A stretch of 64,000 nt of DNA. Origin: Nocardia fluminea. Its GTDB lineage: Bacteria > Actinomycetota > Actinomycetes > Mycobacteriales > Mycobacteriaceae. The stretch spans positions 2,542,001 through 2,606,000 of the forward strand of contig NZ_PJMW01000002.1 in assembly GCF_002846365.1 (NCBI RefSeq), written 5' to 3'. Of this stretch, positions 39,880 through 48,319 are shown piece by piece. Each line of letters starts with the position of its first letter. The stretch's first letter is position 1. The position numbers and the translations under genes were made by a program. Under the pieces are notes generated by a model, which worked only from the letters and a program-made list of their open reading frames with translations, made no database searches and was not told the origin of the DNA.

Positions 39880-40053
39880 ATGGCGGTCCCCAAGCGCAGG
39901 ATGTCGCGCTCCAACACCCGAAGCCGGCGCGCGCAGTGGAAAGCGGTGGTGCCACAACTGGTCCCGGTAACGGTGGGCGGCGTCGAGTACCGAGTGCCGC
40001 GCCGCATCGTCAACGCCGTCCGCAAGGGCATGATCGACCCAGCCCGACTCTGA
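39880..40053 (+). CDS. rpmF: 50S ribosomal protein L32, zinc-free form
   Basis: 57 residues. [20 protein letters not shown] is the L32 signature, followed by [20 protein letters not shown]. The Cys residues of the zinc form are absent. It starts three bases after rpmE2 and ends the operon before a very strong hairpin. The gene is shorter than common ORF cut-offs. Confidence 0.95.
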   Translation: MAVPKRRMSRSNTRSRRAQWKAVVPQLVPVTVGGVEYRVPRRIVNAVRKGMIDPARL

Positions 40054-40057
40054 AACT

Positions 40058-40099
40058 ATGACGACGGCCTGCCAGGAATGCCTGGCAGGCCGTCGTCAT
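40058..40099. terminator. 19-bp perfect hairpin after rpmF
   Basis: Bases 40058-40076 pair perfectly with 40081-40099 around a four-base loop AATG. The stem core is ACGACGGCCTGCCAGG. It is placed between convergent genes. Confidence 0.88.
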
Positions 40100-40109
40100 T
40101 CGAGAAGAT

Positions 40110-40334
40110 TCAGCCTTCGTGTTCGGACAGGGCGACCAAAGACGCGGCGAGCTGGAAGAACTTGTTGTTGCCCAGGTCGGCGATAGTCTTGATCTTCAGC
40201 GCTTCGAGCAGCTGCTTGTCGTGCGCCTCGGTGAGGCCGGCCAGCGCTGACGGTGGCGCGGCGAGAATTTCGGCGAGCGTCTTGTTCTCGAATTCCTTGT
40301 CGAGGACTTTGTCGAGCACCACGTTGACGGCCAT
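40110..40334 (-). CDS. Small helical protein of unknown function
   Basis: 74 residues. The start VNVVLDKVLDKEFENKTLAE is followed by ILAAPPSALAGLTEAHDKQL, ALKIKTIADLGNNKFFQLA and VALSEHEG. The pattern, with LGNNKFFQLA after a short turn, resembles small helix-hairpin-helix or SAM-like proteins found in actinobacteria and cyanobacteria. I do not know a function. The ATG at 40334 has GAAGGAG at good spacing; longer upstream in-frame starts lack this. It stands alone, convergent with rpmF. Confidence 0.72.
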   Translation of the reverse strand: MAVNVVLDKVLDKEFENKTLAEILAAPPSALAGLTEAHDKQLLEALKIKTIADLGNNKFFQLAASLVALSEHEG

Positions 40335-40837
40335 ACGAACTCCTTCGAACGAACCTTGGATGTGCCGGGCGAGACGAATGCGCCCTTCAGCGACCATAAC
40401 TCGGTTGGCGCACCGCGTGGTGGGCTTCCACGGGCTCGGCGGGTCGTGCTGCGCGGCCACCTGTCCAGGGGACTTGCTCCGGCCGCGTTATACCTGTTCA
40501 GGGACCTGCGCACGGTATAGGGCTACCGCTCCGTTAACCCAGTGGCGCGCACCACTTGGCACGGGCGGCGACAAGGGCTTGCGGGAGATTTGCTGACGGT
40601 CGAATTACCAACTCTTGGTTTGTTTTTCGCCACAAGAAAATTCCCCAACCACTGATGCGGAGTCCCTCGCAGGTATGTATTCTCGTGCGGGAGGGCGGGT
40701 TCCCCGAGTCTGGGGAACCCGCTCATCGCCACTTCAGGGGCGGTTTTCGCGGCAGTTCGCCGCAGGTCGTGAGAGCTCTGATCAGCGGGGCGGAAGACCG
40801 GAAAGATTCCGGCAAACCGGACGTTAGCTGGTTCCGC
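40335..40837. other. 503-base region without a recognisable gene
   Basis: Between the small helical protein and the end of the conservon operon. Short open frames here show no family resemblance or ribosome site. A 6-bp hairpin (CCGGAA...TTCCGG, 40798-40812) near the end of the MHYT-like gene may be a weak terminator of the conservon. Nothing else was seen. Confidence 0.4.
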
Positions 40838-41614
40838 TCAGCGGACCGGAACGGGCTGACGCACCGGGGTCACGGAATCCCGCCGATCCGGCGCCACCAG
40901 CACTGCGGTGATCGGCACGGTCAGGCCGAGCGCGCCGATCACGAACATCGGGAACACCAGGTCGAACAGCGGCATCCCGGCCGGCGTCCGGATACCCGGA
41001 TCGATCGAGAATCGCAGCGCCGCGATCGCCGTGTAGTACACCGCCGCGACACCGAGCGCGAACAGCACCGACACCAGCACCCGCATCGGCACCCGCCGGA
41101 CCACCTGCGACACCCACAGCGTCGCGGTGCACAGCGCCATCGACACCAGCACCGACACCCCGATCAGACCGAGCGACTCGTCGACGGTGCCCTGCACGGC
41201 GAGCGCGTCGAGAGTCAGATAAGTCGACAGTCCGACACTGAGCCCCATCGTCAGCCCGCCGATGATCAGCCGCGGCACATGCGGTGTACGGCCACTGATC
41301 AGCAATCCGGCCAGCACGCCGACCACCGCGATGGCCAGAGCCGCGGCACCGAGCGCCACGTTGTACCGCATAGTGCTGTCGTTGACCCGCATCGCGAGCA
41401 GCGCGACCGAATTCGCCAGCCACAGCCCGACCCCGCCGAGCGAGACCGCGGCCATCGTCAGCCAGATCAGCCGGAACCGGATCGAGTACTTCGCGTGCCG
41501 GATGCAGGCGAACGACACCAGGGCGCCGAGCGCCGACAGGTCGAGCGCGAGCCACGCGATTCCGGTGCCGTGCGCGAAGGTCTCGGCACCGGTCGCGGCG
41601 AGCAGATCAGGCAC
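40838..41614 (-). CDS. MHYT-like seven-helix membrane protein lacking the MHYT residues
   Basis: 258 residues with about seven transmembrane helices. Three internal repeats align with the MHYT sensor domain (GGVGLWLANSVALLAMRV; MGLSVGLSTYLTLDALAV; LGVAAVYYTAIAALRF), but the Met-His-Tyr-Thr core expected to bind metal is replaced (ANSV, STYL, VYYT), so the His is missing in all three. Two spacing features (the Gly-rich start and Ala-rich end of each repeat) are kept. It overlaps cvnD by eight bases and is the fifth gene of the conservon. It may be a signalling membrane protein that no longer binds metal. Confidence 0.7.
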   Translation of the reverse strand: MPDLLAATGAETFAHGTGIAWLALDLSALGALVSFACIRHAKYSIRFRLIWLTMAAVSLGGVGLWLANSVALLAMRVNDSTMRYNVALGAAALAIAVVGVLAGLLISGRTPHVPRLIIGGLTMGLSVGLSTYLTLDALAVQGTVDESLGLIGVSVLVSMALCTATLWVSQVVRRVPMRVLVSVLFALGVAAVYYTAIAALRFSIDPGIRTPAGMPLFDLVFPMFVIGALGLTVPITAVLVAPDRRDSVTPVRQPVPVR

Positions 41615-42230
41615 GCCTGCCCGCTCCTTCGAACTGCTGCGGCTCGAGCTGGGCGATGGCGTATTCGGTCACCGCCGCCAGTGCCTGACGGACCTCGACA
41701 GCATTGCGCGCGTCGATGTCGACGATCGGGATGCCCTCACGCACCGAGAGCGCTTCCCGCAGTTCGGCGATGGGGAAGCGCGGCGCGTTCGGGAAGCGGT
41801 TCACCGCGATCAGGAACGGCAGTCCACGCGCCTCGAAGAAGTCGACGGCGGCGAAACTGTCTTCCAGCCTGCGGGTATCGATCAGCACCACCGCACCGAT
41901 GGCGCCACGGATCAGGTCGTCCCACATGAACCAGAAACGCTTCTGGCCCGGGGTGCCGAACAAGTAGAGCACCAGGTTGCCGGGCAGCACGATGCGCCCG
42001 AAGTCCATGGCTACGGTGGTGGTTTCCTTCTCCGGCGTCTCGGCGAGATCGTCGATGCCGTCGGAGAAATGGGTCACCATCGCCTCGGTGCGCAGCGGCA
42101 CGATCTCCGACACCGCACCGACGAAAGTCGTTTTACCGGCGCCGAATCCGCCGGCGACGACGATCTTGGTCGACGCGACCCGTTGTTCTGTTGCCGGCGG
42201 GCGCATGCCATCAGAGGCCACGGAGTCCAC
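41607..42230 (-). CDS. cvnD: Conservon small GTPase-like protein CvnD
   Basis: 207 residues. G1 is VVAGGFGAGKTTFVGAVSEI, the G3-like motif is LFGTPGQKRFWFMWDDLIRG, and the G4-like sequence is LIAVNRFPNAPRF (Asn kept, NKxD altered). These are typical of the MglA/Arf-like proteins encoded with roadblock proteins in actinobacterial conservons. The GTPase, roadblock and DUF742 proteins are thought to form a membrane-associated complex with CvnA, like a eukaryotic G-protein system. It overlaps cvnC by 20 bases; M9 (42206) is an alternative start. Confidence 0.92.
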   Translation of the reverse strand: MDSVASDGMRPPATEQRVASTKIVVAGGFGAGKTTFVGAVSEIVPLRTEAMVTHFSDGIDDLAETPEKETTTVAMDFGRIVLPGNLVLYLFGTPGQKRFWFMWDDLIRGAIGAVVLIDTRRLEDSFAAVDFFEARGLPFLIAVNRFPNAPRFPIAELREALSVREGIPIVDIDARNAVEVRQALAAVTEYAIAQLEPQQFEGAGRRA

Positions 42231-42582
42231 GCAAAGTCCTCTCCATCAGTGATCGGCGTTCGTCGTAGCTCGCCTGTTCGGTCAGCGTCGAATGCACGCG
42301 AAGAATCCCGCCCACTACGAGATCGCCGATCATCACCCGGACCATACCCAGTGGGCGACCGAGGTATGCGGCAATCTCGACGACAGAGAGCCGATGTGTG
42401 GCAAGACGCACGATTTCGATCCGCAAATCGCCTGCGGACCAGTCGTTGTGCGCTGTATAAGAGACCGTCTCGACGACTGCCTCCAAGGGCAGCGCGATGG
42501 CGGGCTCGGTGCGGCCGGAGGTCAGGGCATAGGGCCTGACCCGTGTAGTAGGCCGGTGATCGGATCCGTAAGGGCTCGACAT
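42211..42582 (-). CDS. cvnC: DUF742 protein CvnC
   Basis: 123 residues. RVRPYALTSGRTEPAIALPL and IVRLATHRLSVVEIAAYLGR and GMVRVMIGDLVVGGIL match DUF742, a winged-helix-like family always encoded with roadblock proteins in conservons. Possible partner of the sensor kinase-like CvnA. Six bases after cvnB, overlapping cvnD. Confidence 0.93.
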   Translation of the reverse strand: MSSPYGSDHRPTTRVRPYALTSGRTEPAIALPLEAVVETVSYTAHNDWSAGDLRIEIVRLATHRLSVVEIAAYLGRPLGMVRVMIGDLVVGGILRVHSTLTEQASYDERRSLMERTLRGLRGL

Positions 42583-42588
42583 CTCACC

Positions 42589-42993
42589 TCAGCCGGCGGA
42601 GCGGGCGGTGGCGGTAACCGCCGAGCCCACCCGGTCGACGAGCAACGCCATCTCGTAGCCGATGCGGCCGATGTCGTGGCTCTTGTTGGCCAGAACCGCC
42701 AGGTGTGAACCGTTTCCGACGCTCATCACCAGCAGATAGCCCCGCTGCATCTCCACGATCGACTGCATCACCTTGCCACCGTCGAACAGGTGCGCGGCAC
42801 CCATCGACAGGCTGGCCAGACCGGCGGTGACCGCCGCCAGCTGTTCGGCGCGGTCCGCGGGTAGGTGGGGACTGGTCGCCTGGAGCAGTCCGTCGGCCGA
42901 GACGAGCACCGCGTGCGAGACGCCGGGTACGTCGCGGGTGAAGCGGGCGACCAACCAGTTCAGATTCTCGTCTGTGGGGTGCGCGTTGCTCAT
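42589..42993 (-). CDS. cvnB: Roadblock/LC7 domain protein CvnB
   Basis: 134 residues. [40 protein letters not shown] and [20 protein letters not shown] are roadblock/LC7 features. Such proteins act as regulators (GAP- or scaffold-like) of the small GTPase encoded in the same operon. ATG at 42993 overlaps the stop of cvnA by four bases. Confidence 0.94.
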   Translation of the reverse strand: MSNAHPTDENLNWLVARFTRDVPGVSHAVLVSADGLLQATSPHLPADRAEQLAAVTAGLASLSMGAAHLFDGGKVMQSIVEMQRGYLLVMSVGNGSHLAVLANKSHDIGRIGYEMALLVDRVGSAVTATARSAG

Positions 42994-45782
42994 TCGAGGC
43001 CTCCGTCGTTGTACTGGATCTCGGCACGGCCGCTGCGGACGCCGCTGAGATGTCGGGTCAGGTTGTTGCGGATCTCCTCGGGGTCGCGAGCGCCCGCTTC
43101 CTCCGCGGGGGTGAGGCCGCCGGGGACGAGCTGAGCGCCCGGCTTGCGGATCGGCAGCCCGCCGCTCGTTCGCGAGGACGTGGACGGGTGGTCCGCCTCG
43201 GCGGCGGCCGACCAGCCCGCGTCGCCGGGAGCGCTCCACGAGGTGCTGTTGCCGTTGCCGGATTCGGCAGGGGCGGACGCGGGTTCGACGAGCCACTCCG
43301 AGACCATCCGCTGATAGATCGGGGTCGGTGCCGGTCCGGAGACCGGCTGCAAGCGGGTGCTCGTGGTCGGCATGGGGTCGGCCTCGACGGTGCGCGGCGC
43401 AGGTTCCGGTTCAGCCTCCGGCTCCGGGGTCGCGGCAGGCGCGGAGTGCGCGGCGAGCTCGGCCAGCGCGCTGGCGGGGATGCGCTGCGGCAGGCCGAAT
43501 GGCGAGGAGTCGGTGGGCGGCGTCGGTGGATCGGTCGCCACCGGGAGATCGTCGGTGTCGTGATCGTGCTCGGCCCACATGCCCGCCGGTGCCGCGTCGT
43601 CCTCGGGTTCGGTGGTGGCCGGTTCCGGTGGCGGTGGCGGTACCGCGGCCGGCACTCGTTGCGGGAGACCGACACTGGTGAGCGGGGGGCGGGGCGTGCT
43701 CGCGCCGTTGGCCGGGACGAGCGGGTTCGGGCCCGGGAACATCGGCAGCGGCGGCAGCGGTGACGCCGGGAGGTCGAGACCGGTCACAGCGTCGAGCGAC
43801 ACCAGGGGACGCGGTCCGGTCGGCATGATCGGATTCGGGCCGGTGATATCGGCCGGAGTCAGCGCGTACGGACCGATCCCGGCGGGCACGATCGGGTTCG
43901 GGCCGGTGGCCGGACCCGACGCCATCGGCGGCGACGGCGCGACCAGCGCGCTGGGCAGATGCACGCTGGCCGTGATGCCGGGCTGCGGGGCCGCCCCGCT
44001 GGTACGGCGCAGGCTGGCGGTGATGGTGTGCCGCTTGGCGAGCCTGCCGACCACGAAAAGACCCATGCGGCGGGCAGTTTCGATGGTGACCTCGCCACCG
44101 GAGGCGAGCCGGTCGTTGGTCGTCTGCAGATCCTCCGCCGACATGCCGAGGCCGCGGTCGGTGATCTCGATCAGATAGCCGCTGTCGACCGCCCGGCCGA
44201 CGATGACCGCCACCGACGTGCTCGGCGGGGAGTAGCGCAGGGCGTTGTCGATGAGCTCGGCGAGCAGGTGCTCGATATCGACCGCGGACTCACCGGCGAC
44301 GACACCGTCGGGCACATTGCCGATCTCCACGCGCTGGTAGTCCTCGACTTGGGAGACAGCGCTCCACAGCATGTCCGACAGCGGCACCGGCGGCAGATGG
44401 CCGCGGCGCAGCACGGTGCCCGCGAGCACCAGCAGGTTGTCGCCGTTGCGGCGCATGCGAGTGGCGAGGTGGTCGAGCCGGAACAGCGTCTGCAGGCGCG
44501 AGGGGTTGTCCTCGTCGTGCTCGAGTTCCTCGATGAGCGCGAGCTGCTGCTCCACCAGCGACTGACTGCGCCGCGACAACGTCTCGAACATGTTGCCGAT
44601 CTGCAGGCGCAGGCGGGCCTGGTCGCCCGCCAGATTGAGGGCCTGCTCGTGGATCTCGTCGACGGCACGGGCCAGCTGACCGATCTCGTCGGTGGAGTGC
44701 ACACCCACCGGCATGATCTCCGGCGTCGCGCCGCCGCTGCGGACCACGGCCAGCTCGTCGGGCAGCTTCACGTGCGCTACCTCGAGCGCGTCGCGGCGCA
44801 GCCTGCGCACCGGCACCACCAGGGTGCGGGCCACGGCCAGTGCGAGCGCGAGGCCCGCCAGCAGCATACCGAGTACCAGGGTGGTCTCGCTCAGGGCGCC
44901 GGTCTGGGCGGTCGCGGTGTTGCTGTCGAGGGTGTGGTCGATGTTGTCGAGCAGCGCGGAGATCGTGGACGCGTAGGTGTCGGCGCTGACCTGGAGGGTG
45001 TTGAGCACCGCCGCGTTGGTTGTCGGGTCGCCGTTGTTCTGGCTGAACACGCTGATCCGGGTCTGCACCGCGTCGAGCAGCGCCGCCTGGCTGCCCGCGT
45101 GCTCGGGCAGGATCATCCCGTAGGTCTTGATCATGTTCGCTTCGGAGCCGAGCTCGACCAGCATCTTCGCCCGCGCGCTCTGACTGCGACCCGACTCGGG
45201 CGAGACGACCAGGGTGCGCTCACGGGTGAGCACCCGGCGGGCCTGGTGCAGCGCGGTCAGCTGCAGGAAGTAGCGCTGCACGACGAAGTCCTCGACCTGC
45301 GGGGTCTTCGACAGCGCGTTGCCGATTCGCTCGCCGATCTCGTCGGTCTGCTCGCCGACCATGGCCGGGGAGCCGCCGCGCACGGTGTTGCGCAGGGTGG
45401 CGCCGGTAGTGGTGGCCGCGGTGAGTTCACTGGCAACGGCGGGATCGATGCGGGCCGAGCGCAGCGCGCTCTGCACCTCGGCGAGCGCTTGGTCGTAGGT
45501 GGTGAGCGCGGCGTCGGTCTGTGGGTCGGCGATCGCGCCCCAGTTGGCCGTCGCCGCGACGGCGAGTTGTTCGGTGGCGGTGGCGAACTTGACGACGGGG
45601 CGGATGACGGTGGCCTGTTCGGTGGCCGCGCCAAGCTGCGTCATCGTCTGCAGTTCGTTGTTGATCCGCAGCACGGCGAAGGTGGTTGCGAGCATCACCG
45701 GCAGCACCAGCACCACACCGACCTTGCGCGTAACCGACCAGTTGGACAGGCTGAATTGCCAGGAGCGCGATGCAGGTTCCAT
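42990..45782 (-). CDS. cvnA: Conservon sensor histidine kinase-like protein CvnA
   Basis: 930 residues. TM1 lies at residues 20-40 ([20 protein letters not shown]), followed by an extracytoplasmic nitrate-sensor-like helical domain (to about 295), TM2 ([20 protein letters not shown]), HAMP, a coiled linker, and an HATPase_c domain ([40 protein letters not shown]). No clear phosphoacceptor His box is seen, as is usual for CvnA. The last 290 residues are Pro/Ala-rich and probably disordered, with repeated GPNPIxPxGxxPL units. It is the first gene of the operon. Confidence 0.93.
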   Translation of the reverse strand: MEPASRSWQFSLSNWSVTRKVGVVLVLPVMLATTFAVLRINNELQTMTQLGAATEQATVIRPVVKFATATEQLAVAATANWGAIADPQTDAALTTYDQALAEVQSALRSARIDPAVASELTAATTTGATLRNTVRGGSPAMVGEQTDEIGERIGNALSKTPQVEDFVVQRYFLQLTALHQARRVLTRERTLVVSPESGRSQSARAKMLVELGSEANMIKTYGMILPEHAGSQAALLDAVQTRISVFSQNNGDPTTNAAVLNTLQVSADTYASTISALLDNIDHTLDSNTATAQTGALSETTLVLGMLLAGLALALAVARTLVVPVRRLRRDALEVAHVKLPDELAVVRSGGATPEIMPVGVHSTDEIGQLARAVDEIHEQALNLAGDQARLRLQIGNMFETLSRRSQSLVEQQLALIEELEHDEDNPSRLQTLFRLDHLATRMRRNGDNLLVLAGTVLRRGHLPPVPLSDMLWSAVSQVEDYQRVEIGNVPDGVVAGESAVDIEHLLAELIDNALRYSPPSTSVAVIVGRAVDSGYLIEITDRGLGMSAEDLQTTNDRLASGGEVTIETARRMGLFVVGRLAKRHTITASLRRTSGAAPQPGITASVHLPSALVAPSPPMASGPATGPNPIVPAGIGPYALTPADITGPNPIMPTGPRPLVSLDAVTGLDLPASPLPPLPMFPGPNPLVPANGASTPRPPLTSVGLPQRVPAAVPPPPPEPATTEPEDDAAPAGMWAEHDHDTDDLPVATDPPTPPTDSSPFGLPQRIPASALAELAAHSAPAATPEPEAEPEPAPRTVEADPMPTTSTRLQPVSGPAPTPIYQRMVSEWLVEPASAPAESGNGNSTSWSAPGDAGWSAAAEADHPSTSSRTSGGLPIRKPGAQLVPGGLTPAEEAGARDPEEIRNNLTRHLSGVRSGRAEIQYNDGGLE

Positions 45783-46034
45783 CCGCGTGCGTTGCCTCTG
45801 CTTCCACGTGTGACCCCGGCCCGCGCGGGGAGGTCGCGGAGCGATGCGAGCGCAGAACCAACTGGAGGTCTTCTTTTACCGCAGGAAAGATACCGTGCCG
45901 AGTGGGCAACGGCAATCCGGGCCATACGGTCTGTAATTCGCCGAATATGCGCTGACACAACGACGATTCGCGCAGGTTTGTCAAGACCTACAACGCACAT
46001 CGAGCGAGAACACGATGTTCGGCGCGCCGAGCCC

Positions 46035-46052
46035 TCTCAGTACGTTCTCAGT
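46035..46052 (+). promoter_or_regulatory. MprA-type direct repeat before mprA
   Basis: TCTCAGT occurs at 46035-46041 and again at 46046-46052, an 11-base period that fits one DNA turn as bound by OmpR-family dimers. It lies 23 bases before the mprA ATG. A matching pair is found before pepD. Autoregulation by MprA is the likely meaning. Confidence 0.7.
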
Positions 46053-46074
46053 CGGTCACGGCAAACTACAGCAT

Positions 46075-46761
46075 ATGCGCATTCTGGTAGTCGACGACGA
46101 TCGCGCGGTGCGGGAATCACTGCGCCGGTCACTGAGCTTCAACGGCTACACCGTCGACCTCGCTGTCGATGGTCTGGACGCACTCGAAAAAGTGATCGCC
46201 GCCAGGCCCGATGCTCTGGTTCTCGACGTCATGATGCCGCGCCTGGACGGCCTCGAAGTGTGCCGAAGGCTACGCAGTACGGGCGACGATCTGCCGATTC
46301 TCGTTTTGACCGCGCGCGATTCGGTGTCCGAACGCGTGGCCGGGCTCGATGCGGGCGCCGACGATTATTTGCCGAAACCTTTCGCGCTGGAGGAATTGCT
46401 GGCGCGTTTACGGGCGTTGCTGCGTCGCCGAACGCCCGATCCCGGTGAAGCGTCGGAGGCGATGGTGTTCGCTGACTTGTCGCTGGATCCGGTCACGCGC
46501 GAGGTTTCGCGCGGCGAACGCGCGATCAGTCTGACGCGCACCGAGTTCTCGTTGCTCGAGATGTTGATGGCCAATCCGCGCCGGGTGCTCACACGCGGTC
46601 GAATCCTCGAAGAGGTCTGGGGCTACGACTTTCCGACCTCCGGCAACGCGCTGGAAGTCTATATCGGCTATTTGCGCCGCAAGACCGAGGCCGACGGCGA
46701 GGAGCGACTGATCCATACCGTGCGTGGCGTCGGCTACGTGCTGCGCGAGACCCCTCCGTAG
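46075..46761 (+). CDS. mprA: Response regulator MprA
   Basis: 228 residues. The receiver domain begins [20 protein letters not shown], with phospho-acceptor Asp in [20 protein letters not shown] and Lys in [15 protein letters not shown]. The OmpR-type wHTH ends [17 protein letters not shown]. Sequence and context (mprB, pepD, moaB downstream) match M. tuberculosis Rv0981, which answers envelope stress and controls sigE, sigB and pepD (known for mycobacteria). The ATG at 46075 lies close to the direct repeat and matches the family N-terminus. Confidence 0.96.
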   Translation: MRILVVDDDRAVRESLRRSLSFNGYTVDLAVDGLDALEKVIAARPDALVLDVMMPRLDGLEVCRRLRSTGDDLPILVLTARDSVSERVAGLDAGADDYLPKPFALEELLARLRALLRRRTPDPGEASEAMVFADLSLDPVTREVSRGERAISLTRTEFSLLEMLMANPRRVLTRGRILEEVWGYDFPTSGNALEVYIGYLRRKTEADGEERLIHTVRGVGYVLRETPP

Positions 46762-46771
46762 GCGGGCGGAA

Positions 46772-48226
46772 ATGGCACACAAGGAACCCGCGGTGGCCGT
46801 GCTCGGCAGGCCCCTGGACGCGAGTGAGATGCGTCCGCCGACCCCGCTCACCCGCTCGGTGTCGCTGCGCTGGCGGGTGACGCTGCTGGCGGCGTCGGTG
46901 GTGCTGATCGCGGTCGCGGTCACCTCGATCGCCGCCTACGCGATGGTGGCGCGCGCGCTCTACGCCGACGTCGACGCCCAGCTGGAGGCCCGCGCGGCGA
47001 CGATGATCAACAACAATTTCGAGACCGCCGGTTTCCAGTCGATCGTGCTGGCCGGGCTGTTCTCCAACGATGTGGGCGTCGCGCTGATCTATGCCGGTAA
47101 CAAGCCGTATATGCCCCCCCAGCAGACGATTCCGCCGGTCGGTGCACAGGAGCTCGCGGTGGCCGACGGCAAGATCAATTCCTCGCTGCGCACCGTCGGT
47201 GACCAGCGGGTACTCGCCGCGCGCACGCACAGCGGCGCGACGCTGATCATCTCGCAAAAGCTCTACCGCACCCGCGAGGTGCTCGATCAGCTGGCATGGC
47301 TGCTGTTCGTGGTCGGCGCGTGTGGTGTCGTGCTCGCCGCCGCGGCCGGAACCGCGGTGGGCCGCACCGGTCTGCGCCCGATCGCCCGGCTCACCGCGGC
47401 GACCGAGCGTGTCGCCCGCACCGACGACCTGACGCCGATCCCGGTAACCGGTGACGACGAATTGGCCAGACTCACCGAGAGTTTCAACACGATGCTGCGG
47501 GCACTGACCGAATCACGCGATCGCCAGCGCAGGCTCGTCGCCGACGCGGGACACGAACTGCGCACACCGCTCACCTCGCTGCGCACCAACATGGAATTGC
47601 TCATCGCCTCGGGCAGACCCGGCGCGCCCCGGCTGCCCGACGAGGACATGGCCGAGTTGCGCGCCGATGTGGTCGCCCAGATCGGTGAGTTGTCGACGCT
47701 GGTCGGCGACCTGGTCGACCTGGCCCGTGAGGACGCCCCCGAAACCGTTTACGAGCGGGTGGATCTCGGCGAGGTCGCCGAGCGTGCGCTCGAGCGTGCA
47801 CGGCGCAGACGCGTGGGGATAACCTTCGTGGCCGATCTGGCGCCCTGGTTCGTCTACGGGCACGAGGCGGGGCTGGAACGGGCCGTCCTCAACGTTCTCG
47901 ACAACGCGGCCAAGTGGAGTCCGCCCGACGCGGTCGTGCGGATCACCATGCACCCGGCCGGTCCCGGACTGCTCGAACTGGCCGTCGGCGACGCGGGTCC
48001 CGGCATCCCCACCGACGAACGCGAACTGGTCTTCGAACGCTTCTACCGCACCACCGCCTCGCGCTCGATGCCCGGTTCCGGGCTCGGGCTGGCCATCGTC
48101 AAGCAGGTGGTGACCAAACACGGCGGCACCATCGCGGTGGACACCTCCGACCGGGGCGGCGCGCTGGTGCGCATCGTGTTGCCGGGGGAGGCGCCGACCG
48201 TTCTCGACTATTCCGGCGCCGAGTGA
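46772..48226 (+). CDS. mprB: Sensor histidine kinase MprB
   Basis: 484 residues. TM1 is at LLAASVVLIAVAVTSIAAYA, then a periplasmic domain of about 130 residues, TM2 at LAWLLFVVGACGVVLAAAAG, HAMP, the H-box LVADAGHELRTPLTSLRTNM (phosphoacceptor His) and the ATPase domain with VLNVLDNAAKWSPP, GDAGPGIPTDERELVFERFY and SGLGLAIVKQVV. It pairs with MprA, encoded 10 bases upstream. Family knowledge suggests it is activated by loss of a chaperone interaction under envelope stress. An ATG farther in (MRPPTPL) is an alternative start. Confidence 0.96.
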   Translation: MAHKEPAVAVLGRPLDASEMRPPTPLTRSVSLRWRVTLLAASVVLIAVAVTSIAAYAMVARALYADVDAQLEARAATMINNNFETAGFQSIVLAGLFSNDVGVALIYAGNKPYMPPQQTIPPVGAQELAVADGKINSSLRTVGDQRVLAARTHSGATLIISQKLYRTREVLDQLAWLLFVVGACGVVLAAAAGTAVGRTGLRPIARLTAATERVARTDDLTPIPVTGDDELARLTESFNTMLRALTESRDRQRRLVADAGHELRTPLTSLRTNMELLIASGRPGAPRLPDEDMAELRADVVAQIGELSTLVGDLVDLAREDAPETVYERVDLGEVAERALERARRRRVGITFVADLAPWFVYGHEAGLERAVLNVLDNAAKWSPPDAVVRITMHPAGPGLLELAVGDAGPGIPTDERELVFERFYRTTASRSMPGSGLGLAIVKQVVTKHGGTIAVDTSDRGGALVRIVLPGEAPTVLDYSGAE

Positions 48227-48258
48227 TCGCCCGCAGTCACGGCGAACTGATAGTCCGA

Positions 48259-48275
48259 TCTCAGGCGCCTCTCAG
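48259..48275 (+). promoter_or_regulatory. MprA-type direct repeat before pepD
   Basis: TCTCAG at 48259-48264 and 48270-48275 repeats with the same 11-base period as the pair before mprA; GTCAGG follows at about the next turn. It lies 44 bases before the pepD ATG, supporting direct MprA control of the protease. Confidence 0.7.
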
Positions 48276-48319
48276 TAGCCGTCAGGAAGCTGGTGAGCAA
48301 GCGTGAGGAGACACACACC

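Noticed and set aside
40523..40732. Minus-strand 69-codon frame
   Set aside because: No ribosome site, no family resemblance, atypical composition; lies in an intergenic region that looks non-coding.
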